Positions 11,056 through 22,602 of a DNA stretch of 64,000 nucleotides are shown piece by piece. Under the pieces are notes generated by a model. That model worked only from the letters and a program-made list of their open reading frames with translations. It had not been told where the DNA came from and did not search any database. This DNA is from Bretschneidera sinensis (lineage: Eukaryota; Streptophyta; Magnoliopsida; Brassicales; Akaniaceae), in assembly GCA_023935145.1 (NCBI GenBank), contig CM043702.1:103795088-103859087 (forward strand). Direction: 5' to 3'. The translations under genes were made by a program, and so were the position numbers. The first letter of the stretch is position 1, and each line of letters opens with the position of its first letter.

Positions 11056-13222
11056 TGTAATACACGTAATCGTAAAGTAAGGATAAAAAAGTCATTTAAT
11101 AAATATAAAATTAAATTAAAATAATATTTATATATATATATGCAAAGGATTTAGTATCGAATAAAATAATTCTTTTGAAAAAAAAACTGGACACGTGGGG
11201 ACATAATTACAAAGAAAATAAAAAAAATTCTATACGTGTCCGGATTTTTGGAGATAAGAAAAAAAGAAAAAAAAGTTATGTTTAAAAAAAATCATGTAAC
11301 ACTTGGAAGTCCAGGTGTTGCAACTTGGTTAACAATTGCTGCATGTAATGCAGCTGTTAGAAATGTGAACAGTATGATAGCGGTAGTCACCGCTTAAAAG
11401 TTTTATATATATTAAATTTCTTTTTAGTTTACCAAATCCTGTTTTCTTTCTTCCTTTGATAATTCAAACTAATCGTTTTCTTTAAATACTTGGGGACCAA
11501 AAGAAAGAACAAAATTTTGAAGAGGTTTCGTGAGAATTTTATAGAGAGTCATGAGAAACTATCAGAAAAACAGGAGATAATAACATTTTTTTTATTTTTA
11601 GCATTCATGAAATTTCCCGGAATTCAAAGTGGGAATTTTCAAAGAGTATGGTTTATGAAGAGTTGAAGAAATAATTAAAAATTTAATAAAAATATTATGC
11701 CATGTGCTGACGATCAGCAACAAGGGAAAATTTCTGAGAGGAACGGGAAAGGCAAGGAGGTAATCCACGGATAGTTTTAAGTGCTACGTGGTGAGTTAGA
11801 TTTACTTTAAGTAATCTAGATAAAAAAATGAAATACCTAGTGATAATATTAAAATAAATTATTAGCGTATGCTTTGATGGTAGATGAAAAAATTAATTGA
11901 TAGGAATTTTTAGATATGTAGAAAAATATTAGTTGAGAAATAATATTTTTGGAATAATAAGTTGATTTAATAATAAAAGTGATAAGTGAAATTCTTGATG
12001 AGGTATGGTTGATATTTTGATACGAATTATGAGAAGATGAAATTTAGTGGATCTTGGCAAGTTTTGATGGATGATTTGATGTGATTTAGGATGAGTGGAA
12101 TTTAGTGAAATTTTTTTATATATAATTTGAGAAAAATCAAGATTAGCGAATTTAAATATTTGAATTCATGTTTGTTTTTTTCTATGTTATTGTTCAGATG
12201 CATATTTCATATCATTGTTCATATGCATATGTATTAAATAAAAGAAAAGAACTGGGCAGGTAGCCAGTCTAATAAAAATGAAAGAACCGGGAAGGCAGCT
12301 GGTCTAATGAAAATGAAAGAACCGGGAAGGTAGTCGGTCTAATGAGAATGAAAAAACCGGGAAAGCAGTTGGTCTAAAAGTGAATAAAAGAATCAGGAAG
12401 GTAGTCAGTCTAAATGATAAAGAAAATAACCGGGAAAGCAGCCAATGTAAGATAAAAACATGTCGACATGTGGGAAGACGTTCTCTAATAATAATTCATG
12501 CATTGCATTTGTTTTAAATATTGATTGCATCATTGTAATGCTGATGTGTTATGTGTTATGTGTTATTGTGGAATTATTTATAGATGAATGAGTCTCACAG
12601 AGAGATAGTTATGGTGACAAAGAAATCTAAAAGTAAGACATGATAAGAACCATCTAAATGATAAACTTTATGATGTGAATCTCATTATGAGATAATTGAT
12701 GGTCTTGGGGTGAACCAATAAATAAGAAGAAGAGATTGATAGAGAATGAGACTTATAATATGTGTAGTGATAGTAGAATGCTATTATTAAGTTATGTGAA
12801 ATATAATTGATTTAATATTGAAAGACTATTTATACAAATTGAGTACTTCTAGTAAATTTAATTCACTGAGCTTGTGAAGCTCACCACTCATTGTACAATG
12901 ATTTCAAGTAGCATGTAGGACAAATAGTCTGGTGGGTTGAGAGTCAGATGAAATCTTTTTCTGTAAGCCACATACATGTCAACATCCTCAGACTAGTGAG
13001 AAAATAAAATAAAAATTTATTTGTAAATATTCATGCATTTTACGTTGTATATTATGTTAAGTTAATATCATATTGATGTATCTCTCCTGTTGAGGGTTGA
13101 GGATTGATGTAAAAGAAATTATGTTAGTATTATTTTTATTGTTGCATATAAGTGTCGTGCTAGGATTTTCAAAATGTGATGACACTGTCTCGAGGGTAGC
13201 TAACCCGGGATGGGTCATTACA
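11056..13222 (+). repeat. 5' LTR of the chromovirus-like element
   Basis: It runs from tgtaatacacg to gggtcattaca (TG...CA), 2167 bp. It matches 15,188-16,626 and the solo LTR 22,890-25,073. Internal features are ~35-bp tandem repeats (12,242-12,455) and the perfect palindrome acatgtcgacatgt at 12,458-12,471. Confidence 0.85.
12242..12455 (+). repeat. ~35-bp tandem repeats inside the LTR
   Basis: Six units built on aagaaccgggaaggcagccg followed by gtctaatgaaaatg. The same array lies at 15,646-15,860 in the 3' LTR and at 23,928-24,200 in the solo LTR. In the solo LTR the unit is 36 bp, which creates a spurious repetitive open frame. Confidence 0.8.
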
Positions 13223-13226
13223 GTTT

Positions 13227-13239
13227 TGGTATCAGAGCA
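13227..13239 (+). other. Primer binding site, initiator-Met tRNA type
   Basis: tggtatcagagca lies 4 bases after the 5' LTR end (CA at 13,221-13,222). Confidence 0.9.
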
Positions 13240-13639
13240 TTAGGTTTTATGATTCTGTAGACTGCATAAAAACTAAAAAAGTGGAAGATTAAAATAAATT
13301 ATATTTTAATAGTCCGAGGATAACACGGGGACGCGCTTGAGCTAGAATTAGAGTTGTTGATTTGAGAGGGCGTGGTAGGCGCCCAATATTTTTGACAAGT
13401 CGAGGTTGAGTCTGGATCCGTGGTTCCTAGAAGGGAACATGTTGATAGTATGATTGATATTAGTAATATAATTGATATTAGTAAAGGTATGAGAGAATCT
13501 GAAGTTGAAAGCGATGAGCTAAGATAAACTCTTGCACATGCTCTCGAGAAGTGAATGTAACAGATGATAGAGTTGATAGCTTATAGCATACACTTAATGA
13601 ACAGGCTAGAGTAATGCCTGTGGTTGTTAATCCAGTAAT

Positions 13640-14300
13640 GGTATACATTTAAAAATGGGGGAAAGTGATTTTATGCATGAGATACAAGGAGATATAATGA
13701 AGCTGAATGCCTTATTGTTTAAAGAATCTATGAATCCTTTTAAGCCTGAGTTTTGGAAGAAACAAGTAGAAGGATTATTTAGTATTTTACCAGTGACTGA
13801 CAGGCAGATGGTTGCCTTTGCTTCGTTTGAGTTAGATGGATAAGTTTTAGAAGGATGAGAGGATATTCTTCCCAGAGTAAGTGCAGAGTTGTTAGACTCT
13901 TAACCTAGAATAGGTTTAAGGAGGTTTTCTTTGATAAATACTTTCCTTAGACCTTTAGAGCCCAACAAGATAGAGATTTTATTTATTTGAGGCAAATGGG
14001 TTGACTGTGGTTCAGTATGATAGGAGATTTGTAGCTTTGTCAAGGTTTGTACCGGAAATGGTATACCCAGAGGAGAAGTGTAAAAGGTTCATAGATGAAC
14101 TATGTTTTATGATTTGATCAAAACTATCTTACATGAGGCATATAAATTATGTTAGAATTATGGATATAGCACTTTAGATTGAGAAAGAGGTGATGGAAAT
14201 CAGAGGTAGGAGGAATCGGCAGAATATGTCAAGATTTGAGGAACCCAGAGGTGGCACCAGTATGAGTATGTAGGGTGGGAGACCACCCAGAATAGATGTT
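13640..14300 (+). pseudogene. Decayed Ty3/gypsy gag
   Basis: The open piece 13,655-13,843 contains NPFKPEFWKKQVEGLFSILP, the usual gag core of chromoviruses. After stops, the pieces AQQDRDFIYLRQMG and VQYDRRFVALSRF (with frameshifts, about 13,960-14,060) continue the retrotrans_gag domain. At least four stops or frameshifts are present. No zinc knuckle is recognisable. Confidence 0.75.
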
Positions 14301-14499
14301 CATTGTCACAGGGAACTGAAGTACAGAGTCAGAGGCAAGCAGGATTTGTTACTTCTGTAGCTCATAATACTATTGGTGGGATCCTTAGATTTGCGAGATA
14401 GGTTATGGGAACTGGGAGTCATGGCAAAGGAAGTAAGAATGCCACCAAGGGGAAGTGATAATCTGACGTATGATTGAGAGACAGAAGTTTGTCATAGAT

Positions 14500-14800
14500 A
14501 TATTTAGATAAGATATTTATCCCATAATTGTTCTAATTTGAGGTGCTTTGGTGGACATATCAATATTGGTTAATCTTGGTGCAACCCATTCTTTTTCATC
14601 CAATATTCATATGAATTCTATTGAAGTATGTATTAATCCTTTGATGCAAAATATTTTTGTTTAAGTTCCCACTAAAGATGGAGTGATAATCATAAATGTT
14701 TACAAGGGTTGTGTGATTCGTATAAGTGATAGAGAATCTGAAGCTGATTTATTATCTTTGAATATGGTCGATTGTTTTAGAAAGAAGATAGTGTTCTAGA
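14500..14800 (+). pseudogene. Decayed chromovirus-type protease
   Basis: LVNLGATHSFSSNIH (about 14,566-14,612) replaces the usual D-x-G-A-T-H-S-F-I active site, so the catalytic Asp is mutated. It is followed by VYKGCVIRISDRESEADLLS. The order gag-protease-RT is kept. Confidence 0.7.
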
Positions 14801-14939
14801 TATAGACATGAGGAATTAGCTTTCAGGGAGAACATAAGATGCTCTCGAACTATATCATTTTGCTCTGACCACTAAGAGATGGTTGAAAAAGGGTTGTGAG
14901 GAGTATTTGGCATACATAATGAATTCTAAAAAAGGAAAA

Positions 14940-15187
14940 TAGGAAGTTAGAATAAATCATAGTGGTGAAAGATTTTTCTAATGTAATTCTTGATGAGTTG
15001 TCTAGGTTGCCTCCAAGTAGAGAGATAAAATTCTCTATTGATGTGATACCATGATCATCACATATATCTATAGCATCCTACAAAGTGACACCCACTAGGT
15101 TAAGAGAGTTGAAAGTTCAAGAGTTGTTAGATAAACAATTTTTTTAATTTAATGTGTTGCCATGAGGAGCCCATGTAGTGGTTGTGA
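14940..15187 (+). pseudogene. RT N-terminal remnant, truncated
   Basis: The reading VVKDFSNVILDELSRLPPSR then IKFSIDVIP and LRELKVQELLDKQFF is the start of a gypsy RT with in-frame stops. Homology ends at about 15,187, where the sequence switches into the middle of the 3' LTR at acgtggtg. Confidence 0.75.
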
Positions 15188-16626
15188 ACGTGGTGCGTTA
15201 GATTTACTTTAAATAATCTAGATAAAAAAAATGAAATATCTAGTGATAATATTAAAATAAATTATTAGCGTATGCTTTGGTGGTAGATGAAAAAATTGAT
15301 TGATAGGTATGATAGGAATTTTTTGACATGTACAAAATTATTAGGTGAGAAATAATATTTTTGGAATAATAAGTTGATTTGATATTAAAATCGATAAGTG
15401 AAATTATTGATGAGCTATGATTGATGTTTTGATACGAATTATGAGAAGATGAAATTTAGTGGATCTTGGCAAGCTTTGATGGATGATTTGATGTGATTTA
15501 GGATGAGAGAAATTTAGTAGAATTTTTTATATATAATTTGAGAAAAATCAGGATTAGCCAATTTAAATATTTGAATTCATGTTTTTTTTTATGTTACTGT
15601 TCAGATGCATATGTCATATCATTGTTCATATGCATATGCATTAAATAAAAGAAAAGAACCGAGAAGGCAGCCGGTCTAATAAAAATGAAAGAACTGGGAA
15701 GGCAGCCGGTCTAATGAAAATGAAAGAACCGAGAAGGCAGACGGTCTAATGAGAATAAAAAAAAGGGAAGACAGTCGGTCTAAATGAGAATAAAAGAATC
15801 AGGAAGGTAGCCGGTCTAAATGAGAAAGAAAAGAACCGAAAAGGCAGTCGGTCTAAGATAAAAACATGTCGACATGTGGGAAGACGTTCCCTAATAATAA
15901 TTCATGCATAACATCTGTTTTAAATATTGATTGCATCATTAAAAAGCTGATATGTTGTGTGTTATTATGAAATTATTTATAGATGAATGAGTCTCATAAA
16001 GAGACAATTATGGTGAGAAAGAAACTTAGAAGTATGACATGATAAGAACCATCTAAATAGTAGATTTTATGATGTGAACCTCATTGCAAGGTAATTATGA
16101 GATAATTGATCGTCTTGAGGTGAACTAATAAATAAGAAGAAGAGATTGATAGAGAATGAGACTTATGATATGTGTAGTGATAGTAGAATGCTATTATCAA
16201 GTTATGTGAAATATAATTGATTTAATATTGAAAGATTATTTATACAAATTGAGTACTTCTAGTAAATTTAATTCACTAAGTTTGTGAAGCTCACCCCTCA
16301 TTGTACAATGATTTCAGGTAGCAGACAGGACAAATAGTCTGGTGGGTTAAGAGTCAGACGAAATCTTTTTTTATAAGCCACGTACATGTCAACATCCTCA
16401 GATTAGTGAGAAAATAAAATAAAAATTTATTTGTAAATATTCATGCATTTTATGTTGTATATTATGTTAAGTTAATATCAGATTGATGTATCTCCCCTAT
16501 TGAGGGTTGAGGATTGATGTAATTCTGTTAGTATTATTTTTATAGTTGCATATAGGTGTCGTGTTGAGATTTTCAAAATGTGATGACACCGTCTCAGGGG
16601 TGGCTAACCCGGGATGGGTCGTTATA
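15188..16626 (+). repeat. 5'-truncated 3' LTR of the chromovirus-like element
   Basis: It matches 11,786-13,222 of the 5' LTR (1439 versus 1437 bp). The end is gttata, a CA-to-TA change from the 5' LTR end, and is followed by the catat target duplication. The palindrome acatgtcgacatgt is kept at 15,864-15,877. Confidence 0.85.
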
Positions 16627-16629
16627 CAT

Positions 16630-17000
16630 ATGCTCGATTCCATGTCTCCAAGGCCGAGTATTTTGACTGCTGCTCAAATGCTCGATTCCATGTCTCCAAG
16701 GCCGAGCATTTTGACTACTGCTCAAATGCAAGGTCCTATGTCTTTAAGGCTGAGCATTTTGACTGTTGCATACATGCTCTACCCCACGTCTCCAAGGCCG
16801 AGTGTTTTGACTGCTGCTCATATACTTGGCCCCACATCTCCAAAGTCAAGCATTTTAATTGAGTCTCATATACTCGGCCTTATGTCTCTAAGGCTGAGCA
16901 GTTTGACTGCTGCACATATGCTCGATCTTATGTCCCCAAGGCCGAGCATTTTGACTGCTGCTCATATGCTTAGCCCTAGGCTTCATAAGCCGAAGCACGC
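16630..17000 (+). repeat. 48-bp minisatellite in a Tat-like 3' UTR
   Basis: Seven full units start at 16,630, 16,678, 16,726, 16,774, 16,822, 16,870 and 16,918, with a partial eighth. Each unit reads atgctcgattccatgtctcc, then aaggccgagc, then ttttgactgctgctc, with variation. Because 48 is a multiple of three, the array stays open in several frames and gives a 16-residue protein repeat that is not likely to be a gene. It lies just before a polypurine tract and LTR. Confidence 0.9.
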
Positions 17001-17069
17001 AACGAACGACATAAAGTTCCAATATACTTTCTCAAGCACATAAATATACTTAAGGAAGTGCGGGGCATC

Positions 17070-17640
17070 TGATGTAGTAAATAATTCACTCTCCAGTAAC
17101 CTGGAGACATTTGGATAACTCTTCCTCCAATGACCGGTTGACACGTGGCTGGTCAATAACGAGTACATAGCAGACACGTGAATAACTCATCCTCCAATGA
17201 CTGGATGACACGTGACTACATCAATAATGGGCACGTAGCAGAGCAAATGACGAAGCCATGATCATTCACAGACTTATCACACGCAAAAATGGAAGCAAGA
17301 TTTCAAGGATTGCATCGTCCCTAAACATGTAACAAGACCCCTCGAAAGAAAAGTGGAATCTCAAGGATCGCGCCATCCTGAGCATGTGATAAACTTTTTC
17401 CTAAACCACTATAAAAAGTCCAAGGTACACATATCTCAACTCATTTCAAGTTCATTACTATGACACTATCACCATAATCCTCTTCGTTTTCTCAAAACCT
17501 TGCACTAACAAAGGCATCGGAGAGTCCTTGGAGGCACCACCCCCTCTTTCCTTCGGTGACTCTTAAGTTCATCAGTCTTACTCTGCACAGGCCTAGGAAT
17601 TCCAGACCTCCAACTCAGCAGAAGATTTTCGGCATCAACA
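17070..17640 (+). repeat. 3' LTR of a Tat-like Ty3/gypsy element
   Basis: Begins TGATGTAG right after a purine-rich aaggaagtgcggggcatc tract and ends CATCAACA (571 bp). It has a TATA box tataaaa at 17,410-17,416. Downstream, aaggcatcggagagtccttg followed by gcaccaccccc is typical of the R/U5 of Tat/Retand LTRs. The matching 5' LTR is not in the window. Confidence 0.65.
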
Positions 17641-18810
17641 TGTGGATTCTTAGGGTTGAGATCAATTAGGTTTCTTTTTTCCCTTTTAATTTTTTGAAGA
17701 ATGTATATTATCCAATTACTATTGTTTGAAAGTGGTTCCAGGTTGACCTAGTAAATTCCTTTAAAATTTTTAAATTTGACAAACGATAACGTTATCCTTG
17801 GTTCCTTCAATTTTGTTTGGAGCTCAATATTCTTTACCTTCACTTTTCATATAATGTAATGTGATTGTTTTTGTAGTTAAAAGTTTGAGACTTAGAACCA
17901 TAATCACATGTTGTGATAGAATAAGGAGAATTTGTATGGTTATTATAACCTCACATATTCTACTTATGATCTGCAACTTTCACTTATTTGGTGGCGCTAG
18001 TTCTCTTTCTGTTTGGCCTTGCTTATAAAGAAATCATGAAACCACTGATTTTGAAATCTTGATCCTATTTTTCTGGCTTAGGAAAGTGTTGTGGCCATAA
18101 CATGTATATTTATGTTTGTGCACATGGTTAATCTTCTGAATAGTTGCATGCTACTTTGCAACTGTTCAGAATTTATCTACTTCGTAGTGTTCACGATTAA
18201 GCTTTTTTCATAAACCAGCAGTGTAATTGAACTTAAGTAGTCTACTAGAGCATTCTAGACGTCTTCCCATGATTGTAGGACTTTGAATTCTCAATTATGT
18301 ATCACACATATGGTTATTAGCATGGCTTATGTAAACTAAACCCTAAAGAAGCCTCCATCAATGTAATTTAGCTTCTAGTATCTTTCTTTTTTAATTTTTT
18401 CTTCTTTTTTCAAATGATTTTATTTTTATGTTGTATGTCTATTTCTTATGTTTTGCAAGGAAAAGGGTTGGGACCACTAGAGAAATAGAGTGTGTGCTCC
18501 CAGGAAAGACTAGAACCGTGGCTAGTTTGGATGTAAGCACGTCGACATGCGGGGAGAAGTCCCCAAAAGATGTACAAGATACTTGTATTGATACCCAAAA
18601 ACTGATGAAATTACCCATACTTGTGATAGTATGGATGAGATGTGATGTGAAAAAGAAAATAAAATGATGAGAAATGAAACAGGATAAGAATTACAAGAAA
18701 GTTGTTAAAAGATTAGTTAGAAGTTAGATAAGGGAGTTAGTTAGTTAGGCTTTTTTATCTAGCATTAGTCAATTATGTGATAAAGGCAATAAAGTTATAT
18801 TGAGTCCTTT
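17641..18810. other. Non-coding spacer
   Basis: No recognised gene or element. An 80-codon open frame at 18,428-18,667 has no recognisable domain. Runs of T occur around 17,670 and 18,385. It may be old intergenic or element-derived DNA. Confidence 0.4.
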
Positions 18811-18839
18811 CATTATCTTATAAAGACATCAAGAATAAT

Positions 18840-19240
18840 AAGATTAAGTTTATTAGCCAAAGACATGAAAATGTCTATGTAGTAGACCTCAAATCTTTGC
18901 CTTTAGAAAATGAAAAATGTTTTTCAGCTTTTAGTGAAAACTTGTGGTTATGGTATAGAAGGCTTGGCCATGTGAACATAGATTTAATACAAATTCTTTC
19001 TAGAAAATATTTGGTTGTTGGCCTTTCAAAAATTAAATTTGAAAAAGACAAAATTTATAATGCTTGTCAAATGGGAAACAAACTAGAATTTCTTTTAAAT
19101 CCAAGAGTTTTTTTTAATGATGATATAGATTTCATGCTAAGAGTGGAGACCATCACTCTCATTGTTTACCCCAAAGAAAATCAACCTCAAATGGCTCAAA
19201 GAGAAGATGAATCTAGACTTGATCAACTTTCAACAAGTCA
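18840..19240 (+). pseudogene. Sirevirus GAG-pre-integrase domain remnant
   Basis: LWYRRLGHVNIDLIQILSRK and VVGLSKIKFEKDKIYNACQ are the copia pre-integrase zinc-binding region. The usual first Cys of the C-x-x-C pair is changed (YNAC). After about 19,120 the frame jumps to a linker sequence, so the integrase catalytic core is deleted. Confidence 0.75.
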
Positions 19241-19409
19241 ATAAGGAGATGTTCTACCTAAGGATTGGAGTTATGTGAATTATCACCCAATCGATCAACT
19301 GATTAGTGATCCTTCACAATGAGTAAGAACTCGTTATTCTATTAGAAATGTATGCAATTATGTCACTTTATTATCTCAAATTCAACCTAAAATCTTTTAT
19401 TAAGCCGAT

Positions 19410-20130
19410 CATGATAAAAATTTGATAACAACTATGCAAGAAGAATTAAATCAATTTAAAAGAAGTAAAGTTTGGACTTTATTACCTAAGCCTAAAGATT
19501 ATTCGGTAATTGGAACTAAATAGGTTTATAGAAACAAAATGGATGAAAATGGTGCAAAAACTAGAAACAATGCTAAACTTGTAGTAAAATGTTATAATAA
19601 AGAAGAAAGAATAAATTTTGATGAAACTTTTGCATTAGTAGCTAGACTTGAATCTATTCGCATGTTGCTTGCATTTGCATGTTTTAAGGATTCAAAATTA
19701 TTTCAAATGGATGTGAAAAATGTCTTTTAAATGGTTTTATAGAGGAAGAAGTTTATTTGAACAACCTTTTGGTTTTGAAAATCTTAATTTTTCAAATCAT
19801 GTCTATAAGCTTTCTAAAACCCTCTATGGGTTGAAGCAAACTCCTAGAACATGGTATAAAAGATTAAGTAAATTTTTACTTGATAATGGTTTTACAAGAG
19901 AAAGAATTGACACCACTATTTTCACAAAAATTCATGAGCATGACATTCTCATGGTACAAATATATATTGATAATATAATATTTGGTGCTACTAATGAGAT
20001 CACGTGTCACAATTTTTCTAAGTGCATATAAGGTGAATTTGAGATGAGCATAATAAGATAGCTCAATTACTTCCTTAGTCTTCAAATCAAACAAACAAAT
20101 GAAGTGATCTTCATCAACCAATCCAAGTAT
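19410..20130 (+). pseudogene. Sirevirus reverse transcriptase, inactivated
   Basis: Recognisable segments are TMQEELNQFKRSKVWTLLP, NFDETFALVARLESIRMLLA, LYGLKQTPRTWYKRLSKFLL and VQIYIDNIIFGAT. Stops are at about 19,522 and 20,030, with a shift near 19,728. The catalytic YVDD box reads YIDN, so the second active-site Asp is lost. Confidence 0.85.
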
Positions 20131-20893
20131 GCAAAGGATTTGCTTAAGAGAATTGGGATAGAGAATGCAAAGTCAATCGAGACTCCTATAAGCACTTCAA
20201 CAAAGCTTGACATGGATGAAAGAGATAAAAAATTTGATATTAAGAAATATAAAAGCATGATAAGGGTTTTACTTTACTTAACCGCAAGTAGACCTGATTT
20301 TATATTTAGTGTTTGTAAGTGTATTAGATTTCAATCTAATCCTAAAGAATCTCACTTAATTGTTGTTAAAAGAATTTTTTCTTAGAACTCAAAGGTTTAT
20401 GGTATTATAAAGAATCTTTTTTTGACTTAATTAGCTATTTGGATGTTGATTTTGCTAGTTATAAGTTAGATAGAAAAACGTACTAGTAGAACATGTCAAT
20501 TTCTTGATTGTATGTTAACCTCCTTGTTATCAAAGAAACAAAACTCGCATGCATTATCAATAGTTGAAGCAAAATATGTTGTCTTCAGTAGTTGTGCACA
20601 AACTTTATGGATGAAACAACAACTCGAAGATTTTGGCATGCAATTTGAAAATGTTCGTATCTTATGTGATAATATTAGTGTTATCAATCTAACTAAGAAT
20701 CAAATTAAGCATTCTAAGACTAAACATATTGAGATTAGACGTTACTTTGTAAGAGATCATACTCAAAAATGAGATATCAAACTTGAATTTGTTAGTACGG
20801 ATAAAACAATTAGCTGATATATTCACAAAACCCTTAAATGAAGATAAGTTTTGCATGATTAAAATGAAGTTAGGTATGAGAAATTATGTTTGA
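20131..20893 (+). pseudogene. Sirevirus RT connection and RNase H, inactivated
   Basis: The frame 20,104-20,385 holds ASRPDFIFSVCKCIRFQSNP. RNase H follows: SIVEAKYVVFSSCAQTLW, CDNISVINLTKNQIKHSKTK and HIEIRRYFVRDH. The usual tail, read with a shift as LADIFTKPLNEDKFC, ends at a stop at 20,891-20,893. Frameshifts lie near 20,385 and 20,480. Confidence 0.85.
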
Positions 20894-21520
20894 TTTCTCT
20901 TTAATTTCTTTTGCTTTCATCACTTATATATTTGCAATTGGGTGAATGAAGATTAATTCTCAATTCAATGTTCTCTCACTTTAGAATGGAATAAAGTAAC
21001 TTAACCTTGCAAAAGACTTAATTTTCTTAAAGTTGAAGTCTTGCTATAGTCAACTGTATAGGTCTCACAGTAGATTGGACACCCATTTTAAAATTTTCCA
21101 AAACTGTTTCTATAGTCGACTGTAACCTCTACACAGTCGACTGCACCCCTAATTCAAAAATTCCATATCTGACTTCACAATCAACTATATCCTTCCTCCA
21201 GTCAACTTTAACCTCGTGCTGGCCTTTTTTAATATTCCAGATCTCAGCACCCAGTCGATTGGATATTCCTTACAGTTGATTGCATGCTTATGTATATAAA
21301 TACATTCTTCAGATCTACAGATTTCATTTTCCCCCAATTTCAAACCTTAGTCGCACCCTCTCTCTACTAGAAGTTTCTTCACTTTCTCTCGAAAATCCCT
21401 CAAAATCTCACATACCTACTCCATCAAATCTCTTCTTTTCCTTATTTTCACTCATTTTACCCAAGATATAGTCCAGACCCCAAAAAAAAAATCGATCACT
21501 TCTAGTCCTTATGGTAATAG
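20894..21520 (+). promoter_or_regulatory. Candidate internal promoter/leader before the Sirevirus PTA ORF
   Basis: Between RNase H and the PTA ORF lie about eight copies of a cagtcgactg-like palindrome (e.g. 21,048, 21,114, 21,134, 21,199, 21,252, 21,273), then tatataaata at 21,293-21,302, then a C/T-rich leader. The element's LTR has the same arrangement: palindromes 25,882-26,120, then tataaata at about 26,227. This suggests a second promoter for the downstream ORF, but nothing here proves transcription. Confidence 0.5.
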
Positions 21521-21539
21521 ATCCAAAGAATGTACCTCA

Positions 21540-22602
21540 AAGATAAAATGGAAAGGAGTAGAATCAAGAAAAAAGGCAAGACATGACTTGGATGCGCAAA
21601 GTTTTGGGAACCCCAAAGCCAAGAAGAGGTATGATGATTACATTAGGCTCAAGACTATTAGTGAGCGTAGATATGTAAGTTTTAGCGCTATAAGTTCAGT
21701 AATTTGGATGTTGAAGCTTTCTTTAAGAATATTGGTTGGTTACCTTTTATTACTATTCGAGATAGTGTTTACCCTAAGTATATACATTAGTTTTATACAA
21801 CATTGGTAAGGGTCACTAGTGAGTCCTTAAGTTTTAGGACTATAATGATCGGGATTGAGTTTAAAGTGACCCCTGATGTGTTGAGAACTATCTTGAAAAT
21901 TCCAAATGAGGGTCTTACTTGGTATGATGAAGGGTAGCCTAGTGGTTTTGACAAGGAAAAGGCTTGTAGGATAATTAGAGATGACTCTCAGTATGTTTTT
22001 TATGCCAAGACCTTAAATAATTATTCTGCATTACCTCTGGAATCTAGAGTGATGCATTTGATTAACAACTATTGTGTTAATCTTAGGATTGGGAACCACA
22101 CCTATATTTTTAAGCTAGATATGGTTTTGTTGTGGTGTTTGAGGACTAAAACCTGTTTTAATCTGTACTATCTAATTTTGAGTAAGATGATAGAGGTTGC
22201 TGAAAATTCTAAGCGTTGTTTGCCTTATGGTATGCTTATTACAAATATCTTAGCACACTTTAGGGTCCCTCTTTATGTTGATGAATCTCAAGATTTGGAC
22301 CAAGCTGACACCTTTGATTATTCCACTCTCAAGAGGATAAAGTTTATAGTTCGTGAGGGTTAGATTGAGGCCAAATCGAGGGTTAATGTTCTGGAAGTAG
22401 AGGGTGATTGTGATGAGGGTGATGATGAGGAGCTTGGTGGTGAGACTGGTGATCAAGAATGTGGAGGATAAGAGGGTGATGCAGTTGGTTAGGCGACAAC
22501 TGGTGGTTTGGATGTCAATGCTGACATCTTTAAGGCCTTGGCTAATCTTCAACTTTCGGCAAATGGGTTGAGATCTGACATTGGATTGGGCTTCAAGCCA
22601 TA
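21540..22602 (+). pseudogene. PTA/env-like ORF of the Sirevirus
   Basis: With a few frameshifts and stops the reading is RYDDYIRLKTISERRYVSF, DVEAFFKNIGWLPFITIRDS, TPDVLRTILKIPNEGLTWYD, and the open stretch 22,049-22,363 (VMHLINNYCVNLR, NSKRCLPYGMLITNILAHF). This is the 'putative plant transposon protein' domain found downstream of RNase H in some SIRE-type elements. Its role is not known. The tail continues to FKALANLQLSANGLRSDIG before a stop at about 22,601. Confidence 0.7.

Larger units (their letters stand above)
11051..16631 (+). mobile_element. Chromovirus-like Ty3/gypsy element, deleted, with TSD CATAT
   Basis: The order is target duplication catat (11,051-11,055), 5' LTR (11,056-13,222), initiator-Met PBS, decayed gag, protease and RT start, truncated 3' LTR (15,188-16,626), and target duplication catat (16,627-16,631). 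It inserted into a 48-bp minisatellite unit. Everything from the RT palm to the first third of the 3' LTR has been deleted. All coding parts have stops. The family also has a solo LTR at 22,890-25,073. Confidence 0.85.

Noticed and set aside
16546..17043. 165-codon open frame with a 16-residue repeat
   Set aside because: It is the 48-bp minisatellite read in frame, lies before a polypurine tract and LTR, and starts in a different element.
18537..18570. Resemblance of cgtcgacatgcggggagaag to the LTR motif at 12,460
   Set aside because: Only about 20 bases resemble the LTR and the flanks do not, so chance is likely.
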